Positions 11,641 to 22,000 of a stretch of DNA of 64,000 bases are shown in pieces. The notes under the pieces were generated by a model. That model saw nothing but the letters and a program-made list of their open reading frames with translations. It ran no database searches and was not told where the DNA came from. The stretch is from Deinandra increscens subsp. villosa (Eukaryota; Streptophyta; Magnoliopsida; Asterales; Asteraceae): assembly GCA_039602395.1 (NCBI GenBank), contig JBCNJP010000017.1:6751238-6815237 (forward strand), read 5' to 3'. The translations under genes were made by a program, and so were the position numbers. Position 1 is the first letter of the stretch; every line of letters starts with the position of its first letter.

Positions 11641-12241
11641 TTATTTTCATTCATAGTATCGGGATCATGATCATGATTGTCTTGAGAGCTTGGATTGAAT
11701 GATTCCATTCCATCAATTCATTCGTGCTCTTGCTTAGAATGAGATGAATTAGACACCATACTTTTGCGGTCTTGATTTTTTCCTTCATGAACTTGATCTT
11801 TCATTACAATGGAGATGGTGATTGTGAAAAACATGATGAAGATGATTGATAATTGGGATAAATGGACGTGAAAAAAAAGATCGTGGGATTAGGGTTTCCA
11901 GGAGATACGAAATTTTATACTCGTCTATGTGTCCTCGTAACCTTGCGTGATTATTGACTACAAAAGAGGTCTTGTCACAACATATTTGGTGACAAAGTTG
12001 TGACATTACTATTTTGACACCATCTTGCTACCAAAAACACGGTGGCAAGAACGTGTGGCGCCATATTGTCACCAATTTGCCACCATAAAAATCGTGGTAA
12101 ATATTGCGTGATTATTAAATATATCTTACGTGATAATTAAACGTGCGCGAACAATTTTACCCTTACTTCGTACCTTCGCACGAAAACGTATCTTTGTATA
12201 ACTTTAAAGACGTTGAGCGGACAGATCGTCTACTAGTCTAA
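11641..12241. other. Intergenic sequence, no gene recognised
   Basis: AT-rich with a small inverted motif around 12015-12095 (a GGTGGCAAG arm facing TTGCCACCA). Short reading frames here do not resemble known proteins. Confidence 0.5.
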
Positions 12242-12567
12242 ATGATTCACACAAACAAGAGGTAGATAAGAGATTTGTTTATTGATTCAATTGAAGAATA
12301 CAATGACAAAACCTCTCTCTGGTTTACACACTCAGAAACATACACTTAGACAAGCTCTCGATCTCTGATCTACCTCAAATGATCAAGACTCAATCTATTT
12401 ATATATAGTATCTACTATCCAACGAACCTGGCTAAGCAACGAACCATGAGTTTGTTGCTAATGAACCAGCAGTTCGTGAGTTAGTCCGTTGCTTGACACA
12501 AACACAAAACCCTAACTCTTACAACTATTATATATACATCACATGACACACAGATTATGCTCTAACA
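12242..12567 (-). mobile_element. 3' LTR of a copia-type retrotransposon (partial element)
   Basis: On the minus strand a purine tract (AAGGGGGAGTC, complement of 12568-12578) is followed by TGTTAGAGCATAATC, then an LTR-like region with a TATA-rich promoter (complement of about 12394-12412) and a U5-like AATAAA/TTGTTTGTGTGAATCA end. The internal region upstream (12580-12840) has no recognisable pol domain. The left boundary at 12242 is a guess from the TG/CA rule. Confidence 0.5.
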
Positions 12568-12579
12568 GACTCCCCCTTG

Positions 12580-13056
12580 TCATGTGTTGTATCCGATTTC
12601 ACTTTCAGAGTCTTCATGTTAGTTATGGAGATTGCATGGCTGGAACAAGACTTTTTCAACTGAACCACTTGTGAATGTAGCTTTCAGTAACTTCAAACAA
12701 ACTTTCCATTTCGCCATGCTAGAGTCTTATCTTCTAACTTGCATCTTCAGAAGACAAAAGTGCGGTTTTCTATTTTACCAAAATAATTTAAATCTTGAGC
12801 AAAAATCTTCTTCGGAGAATCAAGAAAAAGTTATATTTTGACATCATTTTGTATCACGTGTTGATCGGTCAAAAAGAATTAAGAAATAAAATCTTTTGAG
12901 AAATAAGGCAGAATCTCTAATGAATAACTATGAGGTCAATACTCACGTATACACAGAGATAGTTGGATCATTTGAGAAATAAGGATAATTAAACAAATTT
13001 AAATCTTTGCAAATTGAACACATGATTACACAGTGACTTCTGATTTTCTTTTTCAC

Positions 13057-13061
<5 letters not shown>
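12580..13061. other. No gene recognised; possible internal retroelement remnant
   Basis: It adjoins the LTR/polypurine tract at 12567-12578. A 69-codon open frame at 12632 has no recognisable domain. Confidence 0.35.

Positions 13062-13106
<45 letters not shown>
13062..13106. repeat. (TA)n microsatellite
   Basis: Pure TA tract. Confidence 0.95.
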
Positions 13107-13107
<1 letters not shown>

Positions 13108-13427
13108 TAAAATACGCTTCAAGATGTGGTCCAATAGGTAAGCATAACATTTAATGTATATCACATTTGAATATTTTCTGATTTGTCGAACCTACCTAGC
13201 ACATCAAACAATGATCTTATGGCTTTTTTTCATCTACTCTATCCATGAGTCGGACGAAAAAAAAGAACATTTTTTTAGGTTCTTTTTTTTAAGGTCGTTA
13301 GGTGGCCATTAGGTGAATAAACACGATTTTTTTAAAAGGTGCATCAAAATTACCTAAATAGCTTTCATTTAATATAGTTTTCCTTTAATTTTCCAGCTTT
13401 TCAACTAAAACTTAGTTTTCCATATAT

Positions 13428-13436
<9 letters not shown>

Positions 13437-13476
<40 letters not shown>
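13437..13476. repeat. (TA)n microsatellite
   Basis: Pure TA tract preceding a Helitron-like remnant. Confidence 0.95.
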
Positions 13477-13479
<3 letters not shown>

Positions 13480-13729
13480 AAAGAAAAGTTTTTGGCATCA
13501 CAATTTGCCATGTGGCACCACCACATTCATTCTCAATAATTTTTCCCGCCAATTCTCCTAATTATGGAAGTGATTTGTATTTCCAATTTTTATTCATTGC
13601 ATTCCAAAATATTTTAATAACCAATTATTTAATTACTAAAGATATAAAAATACATAATTGTCGTATATTATGATTGTATTTATAGTTTTTTTTAAAAAGT
13701 CACCCGTGTAACACACGGGGATAAAAAAT
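13477..13729 (+). mobile_element. Helitron-like remnant, second family
   Basis: Starts ATAATAAAAGAAAAGTTTTT and ends near the hairpin CCCGTGTAACACACGGGG, then GATAAAAAAT. The same arrangement is seen at 41127-41512. The final CTRR is not clear. Confidence 0.45.
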
Positions 13730-13860
13730 ATATAGGTTTAGATTCAGCTAAAAAAAACCATTTCACCTAAGAATGCTAGGAAGCAACCACGTGCTGACAT
13801 GTAGACATAACACACTAACACAATGCAAGAAAGTAAAATATGTTGACACACTAACACTTT

Positions 13861-14259
13861 GAGTTGGAGAATCGTTGGAACCCGGTCAAAAACGCGGTTA
13901 AAAAAAATGTTTTTTTCTCTTAATTTTTTTATGGTGGTTCTTTATGTTATAAACTACTCTTAAATGAAAAAAAAATCAAAAAACCGCCTACTAGATTTTA
14001 AAAAAAATATATCAAAAATGTCTAGGTTACACATGTAACTTTTGCGTAACTGCAAATATATGCATAAAAGTTACAGATGTAACTTTTTTCGTAACTGAAA
14101 ATCTACTACGCGTTTTTTTTAATTTTTTTTTCATTTAAGGGTAGTTTATAACATAAAGAACCACCATAAAAAACTTCAGAAAAAAAACATTTTTTTACCG
14201 CGTTTTTGACCGGGTTCCAACGATTCTCCAACTCAAGGTGGGTTCCAATTTATCTTTTC

Positions 14260-14262
<3 letters not shown>
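13861..14262. mobile_element. (TA)n-associated inverted-repeat element (family D-like)
   Basis: GAGTTGGAGAATCGTTGGAA at 13861 pairs with TTCCAACGATTCTCCAACTC ending at 14234, and the pairing continues inward through CCGGTCAAAAACGCGGT. The centre has GTTACACATGTAAC-like palindromes. The right end continues to CTTTTCCC against a (TA)n tract; the matching left tip is missing. Confidence 0.7.

Positions 14263-14318
<56 letters not shown>
14263..14318. repeat. (TA)n microsatellite
   Basis: Pure TA tract. Confidence 0.95.
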
Positions 14319-14321
<3 letters not shown>

Positions 14322-15049
14322 GAATATGAACTTTACTCTAGAGGATGGTTCAAATATAAACTGAATTCTACCTAAAACTGTGAGAACATACTTGATGCAT
14401 TAATTAAATAGATTAAGGAATAAGATTGATTATCTTCAATTAGGTAATCTCTAATGCCAATAAGGTCAATTTAGTAAATTTTATCTTTTTCAATAAATAC
14501 TAATTTCATCAACTTTGTAAATCTAAAATGACTTTTATAGATTTACAAATTTCTTTTAAAAAAATACACCAGAAAATCAAACATTTTTATCTTGTTTATA
14601 AACACATGTTATATAATTGTGCTATTAAAAAATATAAAACAATGATATTATCGTGTTGCCACGGAAATAAAAAAATGGTTATGAGTTTAATATGGATGAG
14701 GGACTATGAATGAGGAGTATGAGGGAGTAATAACTCCATCGCTCTAAGCGTGGGCGGTATACATGCCGATTTCATCGGCATGTATAGGGCATTCATTATG
14801 CCGAACACATCATGTATACCGTGTCCCCCATCGGCATAACCCCCCCCCCCCCCAATAGCATTCTTTCGCCGATTGATGCCGAGCAAATCGGCCCGTTTTT
14901 TGCCCCTTATTTTCGACCGTTACAACGGCTGGTTAATTATTTTTTAATCAACCAAATACCAATATAAAAACCCCATAAAACACTAAATTTTTTCTACACC
15001 TCTACTCCTCTCTCAAACACAAAACCTAAAAAAATCACTCTCAATCACC
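14319..15049. other. Upstream region of a Harbinger-type gene
   Basis: No gene is seen up to 14720. From 14730 there are GC-richer sequences with an ATGCCGATTTCATCGGCAT palindrome (about 14763-14781) and a poly-C run, followed by a plant-like 5' leader (CTCTCAAACACAAAACC). The terminal inverted repeat of the element could not be fixed. Confidence 0.4.
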
Positions 15050-16473
15050 ATGGATTCATTAAGGAAGAACAAGTCACCCGCCACCGGAGGAAAAAAATCC
15101 CAACCGAAAATTCGGAAAGATCGAGCTCAATCCTCCAACGTTCCTCATCCACACTCGCAACCACCACCAAACCAACCATCCGTTTTCTACTCACAACCAC
15201 CACCTCCGCCCACCATCACAACCAGGTTTCTATCAACAACAATCGTTTGTTGATTTAGTGGGTGGTGTGTATGGACCACAACCACCTTTTTATATGCCGC
15301 ATTCGTCGCAAATTCAACAACATCAATCGATGTATATCGTGAACCTCGACGTGTTGATGTTGACTTCGAATCGGAGGATGTTGATGAAGAAATTGAGGTG
15401 CAAGAAGCGGAGGAAGAAGAAGAACAAGAAGCCGCTATGTAAGACGATGCCGAAGAAGAAGAAGATGAGGAACCTACACAACCGGTGAAAGGTGGCAAGA
15501 AGAAGAGGACCTATTGGTCGCCCCGCGGAGGAAGCGATTTTGGCGCAATCCTACATCTACATCACCGAAGACGGGAGAGTTGGTGATCAACAATCACGTG
15601 ATTCGTTTTGGAAACGGGTCCTCAATCACTTCAACAGTTTGAGTGGGCGTGATACCGGTCGAACCGTTCACATGGTTAACACCAAATGGAACAACTTGAA
15701 CAAGGCGATGTCGAGGTTCAACGGGTTGTACACCCAAAATGTAAGTATTTTTTATAAAATTTATTTTTTTAAAAAAATAATTTTTAAAAATATATTAAAT
15801 TTATTTTTTTTAATCGTAGACACGTGCACGGGCTAGTGGTGCGAGTGATGTTGACGTTCGTGAGAAGACGATGCGGGATTATCAACAAATGTATGAGAGG
15901 AAAAGTTTCACACACGTCGAAGCTTGGAAGGTGGTAAAGGATCACCCAAAGTGGCTTGCACCACAACAAAATGTTGGTAGGGTTGCCGAGTCGTCGAAGA
16001 GGACCAAGGTATCGGCATCGGGCGAGTACACAACGTCAAACGATACTGACTCGGCACAATTGCCGAGTCGTTTGCCCGACTTAAATGAGAACTCGATGCC
16101 GATGCGCCCGCCATGAAGAAAAGGCTCAAGCAAGAAGTCGGGTGGTGACTCGTCGACAAAAAGATCGGCGAATGCTTTGGAGGTGATGGAGAGATTTGAG
16201 TTGAAATGGGAGGATGAAAAGGTCGACAAGCGGAGTGTTCGACATGAAACTGCTCAAAGGAAGAGGGAAATGTACGAGAAGGTTGGGAAGACGATGGATC
16301 GGCAACGGGAGACGATGGATCGGCAACGGGAGACGATGGACGAAGAACAACGGGCTCGTGACCTCGAGTTGTATTTGAGGCCTCACGATAAGGTGCCCGA
16401 ATCACTCATCCCGGTTCTTTTAGATGAAAAACGTCGAGTTGCGGCTAGATACGGATGGTCGTGTGATTTTTAG
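15050..16473 (+). pseudogene. PIF/Harbinger ORF1-type Myb-like/NAM-associated protein, broken
   Basis: It starts MDSLRKNKS with a Gln/Pro-rich N-terminus and an acidic stretch (15345-15470). A Myb/SANT-like domain follows (KKKRTYWSP, then WKRVLNHFN and VNTKWNNLNKAMSRFNGLY). An intron with consensus borders spans 15741-15819, and a NAM-associated-like tail (FTHVEAWKVVKDHPKW; PDLNEN; FELKWEDEKVDKRS; YLRPHD) ends at TAG 16473. Breaks are a frameshift near 15225, another near 15345, an in-frame TAA near 15440, a shift near 15525, and a TGA at 16114-16116 that looks like a CGA-to-TGA change. Such proteins help PIF/Harbinger transposases bind DNA; here it cannot be made intact. The retained intron argues against a retrocopy. 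Confidence 0.75.
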
Positions 16474-16835
16474 ATGGTTGACTTTGTATCGTTTTTTTTA
16501 GGACTTGGTAATTTTTTTTATTTTAGGAGTTGGTAATTTTATATTTTTAGGACTTGGTAAATTTTTTTATTTTTAGGACTTTGTAAGTTTTTTTTAATCT
16601 AATGAATTGTTTTTTTTTTATATTTTATATTAAATGTTTAAGTTATAATTTTATTTGTAGATTAAAAAAAACAAAAAAAAAACATTTAATCCATGACTAA
16701 ATCATCAATTAGGCAAGTATATCTCTTGCCAAATCATCAATTCTACATCAATTTTCTCTCTCATGTTGGCATCACCTCATTGGTCAGAGTTTGATGTCTA
16801 AACCATGCCTTAGGCAAACATACCCCCCACCCTAA

Positions 16836-17139
16836 GGGTGATTGTAATGGTTTGGGAGAGGGGGGGGGGGGGTGGTTCCCCGAGCTCGAGACCCTCGGGA
16901 TCACCAAGAAGGATGGCGCGGGATCAGGGCTCGGGAGCGTCCCGTGGGACTAGGGCACCGAGGAAAGGGGTTTGGGGAATGGTTTGGGAAAAGGTGGTGA
17001 TGGTGGGTCCCACCTAGTTTTTAAAGGTTTGGGATCTTAAAAAGCTTGAGATGGGTATTACTTGAAAAAAGCTTGGGGTCTTAGAAAACTTTGGAAAGCT
17101 TGGGAGAGCTTGGGGAATCTTGAGGTATTACAATTACCC
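16836..17139. mobile_element. PIF/Harbinger (Tourist-like) MITE with TAA target duplication
   Basis: TAA at 16833-16835 and 17140-17142 flank inverted ends GGGTGATTGTAATGG and GGGTAATTGTAATAC (right end read in reverse). The interior is GC-rich compared with its surroundings and non-coding, and includes a G run at about 16860. Confidence 0.75.
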
Positions 17140-17344
17140 TAAGGGCAAAGGGAGTGCAAGACTGTAAGGCTCATTCACATCAATGTCACATTACTTTTCT
17201 CAAAACTCTCCTCTAACTCGCATAAACTAAGGAGTGACATGTAATCCTAAATCTCCTAAATGTTATTTTTAAATATTTAAATATAAATTTATTTAATGAA
17301 AACACATATTTCATTAAAAATCTAAAATTAAAATATACATAGAA

Positions 17345-17348
<4 letters not shown>

Positions 17349-17392
<44 letters not shown>
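17349..17392. repeat. (TA)n microsatellite
   Basis: TA tract followed by CACACAC. Confidence 0.9.
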
Positions 17393-17395
<3 letters not shown>

Positions 17396-17398
<3 letters not shown>

Positions 17399-17881
17399 TA
17401 GCTAGTATGGTACCCACACAATACAAAAGAAAACACAACACACTAACATAGACACTGATAAACAGTTGAACAATTAATAAATATTATATTTTAGTCATAA
17501 GTTAGTCAGAAGTTTGTTATTTTTCCTATTAACAAAATATTAGCAATATGCTGAAAAGTCGAGGTGTCAAAAACTATGTATTGCTAGAAGTTGAGGTAAG
17601 AAATGGTTTGACATAATGATGAAAAAATGCGGAGATGTGTGTGAAGACAACAATGAGATGAAAAAATGCGGAGATATATGAACCAAAAAAAGAAAAGGAG
17701 AGGATATGATGCATATGAATGGAAGAAAACCAAAATTAGGGTTTCAGGGTAAAACTAAGCGGGTTGGACCCTCTTACCGAGTATTTTTTTCATTAAAAAG
17801 TTTGAGAGGAAAATAAAATTCTAGATTGATTCCTAGAATGCCATGTGTCTATAGATGTAATCTTTTATTATAGTAGTATAG
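17396..17881 (-). mobile_element. Possible Helitron remnant
   Basis: On the minus strand it starts near CTATACTACTATAATAAAAG (around 17881) and ends near ATACTAGCTAG (17396). The start resembles other plant Helitrons, but the terminal hairpin is weak. Confidence 0.3.
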
Positions 17882-18979
17882 GTAGATGAGTGTTTATTGA
17901 TATGGTGTGTTACACTCACCTTTAGAATCTTTAAAGACTCCCTTACGTATATGCTATTTTAGTAAGGGTAAAATAAGAAGAAAAGAAAAACGAGAACAAT
18001 TTTTATTTATTTTTAAAAAATGAATATATATATTTTTAAATAAACTGAATTTAAACTATGATTTTAAGTGCAACGAAAAGCAGATCAAACCCTGGCTCAA
18101 CTCAAGTTGCTTTTTTAGATGATTGAACTCCATTACTTTGGTGAAAGCCCCTCCATTTTATCCCAATGGTGGGACACCCACCCCCACCCTCTCCTCCTCA
18201 TCGGACATCGGTTCAAATTTTTGACAAAAAAATTTAAGGAGTAAGGGAATATAGAGTTTACAGTGGTAAATTTTGTTTACTAAAACTCCCGAAGAAACGC
18301 CAAAATTCCATCGGGAAGTGCTTTCCTGTCAATATTACAAAAGACAAATGAAGGTTTTAATATATGCCTGCAATTTGTGCTAACCAGAGGCCCATCTTTG
18401 CAACACTAAAACTTATCTCATTTGTTTATAAAAGAGTGTTGTTATATATACACTCTGAATTCTATTATATGCTGAATTCTAATCTCATATAATTTCCTTT
18501 TTAACATCAAAACGGATGGCGATCGGATTGTACACGATGGTTGTTCGAAGAGTAGTGGACCTCAAGTGAAAGATAATGGGGTTTTTCCTAGTAAACCCTA
18601 CCTTTAGAAACAAAATGTTATAAGTAAGATGGTGTGAGATTAGAATTTAAATGACCGGTGTGACTATGGCGGACCCCTTAGAAAAAATGCAACGTTTCTA
18701 CCCAAAATGACAAATTTCTTTATTTATATATGCTTATAGTGACATATGTTTTTGGCTTCCTTTTATTTCTAGTGTACAGTTTTTTTATTAACAAGAATTT
18801 GAAATTAACATCCTCTCTTTGACAAAAAAGAAAAAGAAAAAAATACATTTAACATTTAATTGATAGTGATAATTTAATTACATATTTTGTTTGTTCTTGG
18901 AAAAAAGAGAGTATTATATTGCACTATGTACAGAGAGGGGCCTATAAGATTCCAAACAGGGAGGTTCACCGATCACCCA
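17882..18979. other. Intergenic region upstream of the GA20-oxidase gene
   Basis: No coding similarity is seen. It probably contains the distal promoter of the next gene. Confidence 0.5.
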
Positions 18980-18985
18980 TATAAA
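18980..18985 (+). promoter_or_regulatory. TATA box of the GA20-oxidase gene
   Basis: TATAAA in CCCATATAAACGG, 103 bp upstream of the ATG, with a CT/CA-rich leader between. The position is typical of plant core promoters; it is predicted only. Confidence 0.6.
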
Positions 18986-19082
18986 CGGCCTTGGCGTTTC
19001 TTTTATCACACCTCTCAAACTCAATCTACCTTCATCAATATTCTTTCCACTCTCTATTTACTCAAAAAAACATAACTAATTA

Positions 19083-19097
19083 ATGCAATGGCAATAG
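19083..19097 (+). other. Four-codon upstream ORF overlapping the main start
   Basis: ATG at 19083 reads M-Q-W-Q-stop (TAG 19095-19097) in another frame and overlaps the main ATG at 19088, five bases downstream. Ribosomes starting at the first ATG would bypass the main start. Confidence 0.6.
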
Positions 19098-20539
19098 ATT
19101 GCATGATCAAAAATATTCCATCAACCATGTCTTCCCTTAAAGAAGACCAACAAAGGTCACTAGTTTTCGATGCATCGGTCCTACAACGCGAAACCAACAT
19201 ACCCCAACAGTTCATATGGCCCGATCACGAGAAACCCAACTCTAAAAAATCTAAGGAACTTGATGTTCCTTTGATAGACTTGGGAGGCTTCCTCTCTGGA
19301 CAGTCATGTTCCACTGAAGAAGCCTCCAGCCTCGTTGGTGAGGCTTGTCAGAAACATGGTTTTTTCCTGGTGGTCAATCATGGAGTTGATGCAAACCTCA
19401 TATCAGATGCTCATCGCTACATGGACTTATTCTTTGAGCTTCCGCTTGCAGAAAAGCAAAGAGCTCAAAGAAAAGTTGGAGAAAGCTGCGGATACGCAAG
19501 CAGCTTTACTGGTAGGTTCTCCTCTAAACTGCCTTGGAAAGAAACACTCTCTTTCAAATTCTCGGGAGAGAAGAACTCATCCGACATAGTGAAGGACTAT
19601 TTTCAGAATAAAATGGGTGATGAATTTTTACGCCTCGGGTATGTTAATTCCTAGCTAATGCATATGTACATCTAGCTCTTTGTTATACTATATGCTAAAT
19701 GTTTTGATAAATAATCACAGGAATGTTTATCAAGAGTATTGCAATGCCATGAATAGACTTTCACTTGGGATCATGGAGTTATTGGGGATGAGCCTTGGTG
19801 TGAGCCGAGCTCACTTCAAGGAATTCTTTGAAGAAAATAATTCAATAATGAGACTAAACTACTACCCACCATGTCAAAAACCAGACCTTACTTTAGGGAC
19901 AGGACCTCATTGTGATCCAACATCATTGACAATCCTACATCAAGATAACGTTGGTGGACTCGAAGTGTTTGTGGACAGCGAGTGGCGTTCCATCGCACCC
20001 AATTCACATGCTTTTGTTGTCAATATCGGCGACACATTCATGGTAATCATTCTCTTCATGAATAGGTTTTCTTTGTTATATATCATTGTTTCTACGGAGA
20101 GTACAGGAATGGCACAAAATTGGATTCCTTTTTCCCTTTTCCAATCTTGCATTGTTTTGTTTTTATTTGGTGTTTTGGCTCTTCTCCCAGCATTATTAAG
20201 TAACTGCTTTCTTTTTGTTCTTCTTTTTTGTAGCTCATTTTGAAGTTTAATGATTATGTGGTTACTTGTTTTCAGGCACTTTCAAATGGAAGATACAAAA
20301 GTTGCTTACATAGAGCTGTGGTAAATAACAAAACTCCTAGGAAGTCACTTGCTTTCTTTCTATGTCCAAAGAAAGATAAGGTGGTGAGCCCACCAGAAGA
20401 ATTGGTGGATGAAAAAAACCCTAGGATATATCCAGATTTTACATGGTCTACCTTTCTTGAGTTCACTCAGAAGCATTACAGAGCTGACATGAATACCCTC
20501 CAAGCATTCTCAAACTGGGTTCAACAGAAAACCGGCTGA
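19088..20539 (+). CDS. GA20ox: Gibberellin 20-oxidase, three exons, 378 aa
   Basis: Exons 19088-19638, 19721-20042 and 20276-20539 join in frame across GT/AG introns of 82 and 233 bp, the three-exon layout usual for this family. The protein is a cytosolic 2-oxoglutarate/Fe(II) dioxygenase; GA20ox enzymes oxidise C-20 of GA12/GA53 stepwise to give GA9/GA20, the precursors of active gibberellins. Visible are the N-terminal DIOX_N region (about 58-160), the GA20ox substrate motif LPWKET (148-153), NYYPPCQKP (230-238), Fe ligands His247, Asp249 and His303, and 2-oxoglutarate-binding Arg313 and Ser315. Length and every key residue are normal, so it should be functional. MAIDCM at 19088 is the likely start; Met14 is an in-frame alternative. 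GA20ox genes are commonly under gibberellin feedback, though no element for that was identified here. The paralogue number is not assignable. Confidence 0.96.
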
Positions 20540-21859
20540 AAATGATGATGTATTCTCTCTTTGTTGAAAATGCTATTTCAAGCAAGTAGCTAACAAGATT
20601 GTCTAAGAGGATGCATGAAGATCTATGCATGTTTAAAAATCTTTCCTTTTTTTGTTTCTTTATTAATGTCCACAATTGAAGGAGGAAAATGTGCAAGAGT
20701 TTAATCTTCATGGGGCTAAACTAGGAATAAAGAGAAGCATATAAATTAGCCAATTTTGTAATTTTCTTTTGGACTATATGTAGAAAAGTTTATGCGCTTA
20801 TGATCACTACTAGCATTACCTAGTTCGAGTTTTAGCTTCTACATGTATGTATATATGTAAATGTTCAGGAAAATTATTGAAATAAAAAATCAAATTATTA
20901 AAACTAGGCATCCTATACTTTATTTTTTAATAATTTTTGGAACTGCCCTAAATTTTTAATGCCCGGGCGAGTCTTCTTGAGACGGGATTACAACCGTCCA
21001 CACTAGATTTCACACATAGGCTTGACTCATCAAGAAACACCATAAAGAAAAAGGAAACTCACCACGTGAAAAAACCTCATTGACTTAGGTTTTAAACTTA
21101 AGACCTCCACATGCACTTTTTTATTTTCATGTCAACTCCTCTCGGAGAAATTTGTATCCTATATCCACATGCACTTTTTTATTTTCTATTAAATACTTAT
21201 AATCATTATCTTCATCAGACCATCATCTTCATCGAACCATCATCTTCATGAAGACAGTGATCTAATGAGGATGATGGTCCGATAAAGAGCATAATACACC
21301 TCAAATACCATCTATATCGAGGCATCTTCATCAGACCATCATATCACTATGAATCTGTTTAAACTTTGACCATCATCAAGTTTTCACTCATCGTCTAGTG
21401 ATATGAACCTTTTATCGGATCTCACCATACATCATCTACTGAACTTCTATTAGATCTCGTGAAACACATTGTAAACATCAACTTATCTAATTTCGATCAC
21501 TACTAGTAATATTTTATATTTAATACTTTCACTAAAGGAACGTTATTTTATATGTTATTAATCTATATTAATTAACTTTTAATGTTATTGATTTATATTA
21601 ATTAGTTTTTATTCACTTTAGTTAATTATTAAAAATGGCCGTAGAAAAGTTTTGGGAACTCCATCCACCACTTTTGGAAACTTTAGAAAAGTCCATAGAA
21701 AACTGATAATAATCTGATATAGCATGATATGATTGACAATTGTCTTCTTTCTTAACATGAAATACACTCATCCACCATAAATCTACCCCTTAAATCCATA
21801 ATAATTCCTATTATATGAAACTTAAACCTCACTACTTAAACGAAGATCGACTTTAGGTG
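20540..21859. other. 3' flank and intergenic sequence, no gene recognised
   Basis: AATAAA-like signals occur near 20880. A CTTCATCAGACCATCAT motif recurs around 21211-21350, and CCACATGCACTTTTTTATTTTC is present twice (about 21107 and 21167). No coding region is seen. Confidence 0.5.
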
Positions 21860-22000
21860 TCATTATATTAAAAAGTGAATGGAATTAAGTTTCCACACCA
21901 AATGAGGGTGAAATACAACCCTATAAATACAGCTAATTACAATAAATGTTATCAAGAATAATTACAACAAAGGACCTCTAAACTAGGCTATTTACTAACA
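21860..22000 (-). mobile_element. 3' LTR (partial) of the copia element
   Basis: On the minus strand, a polypurine tract (22001-22009) is followed by TGTTAGTAAATAGCC and a TATA-like TGTATTTATAGGG. The outer end is not resolved. Confidence 0.6.

Noticed and set aside
15908..16405. 165-aa antisense frame, Ser/Pro-rich
   Set aside because: Shadow of the Harbinger ORF1 coding strand.
18887..19075. 62-aa frame upstream of GA20ox
   Set aside because: It spans the predicted TATA box and leader; no similarity to known proteins.
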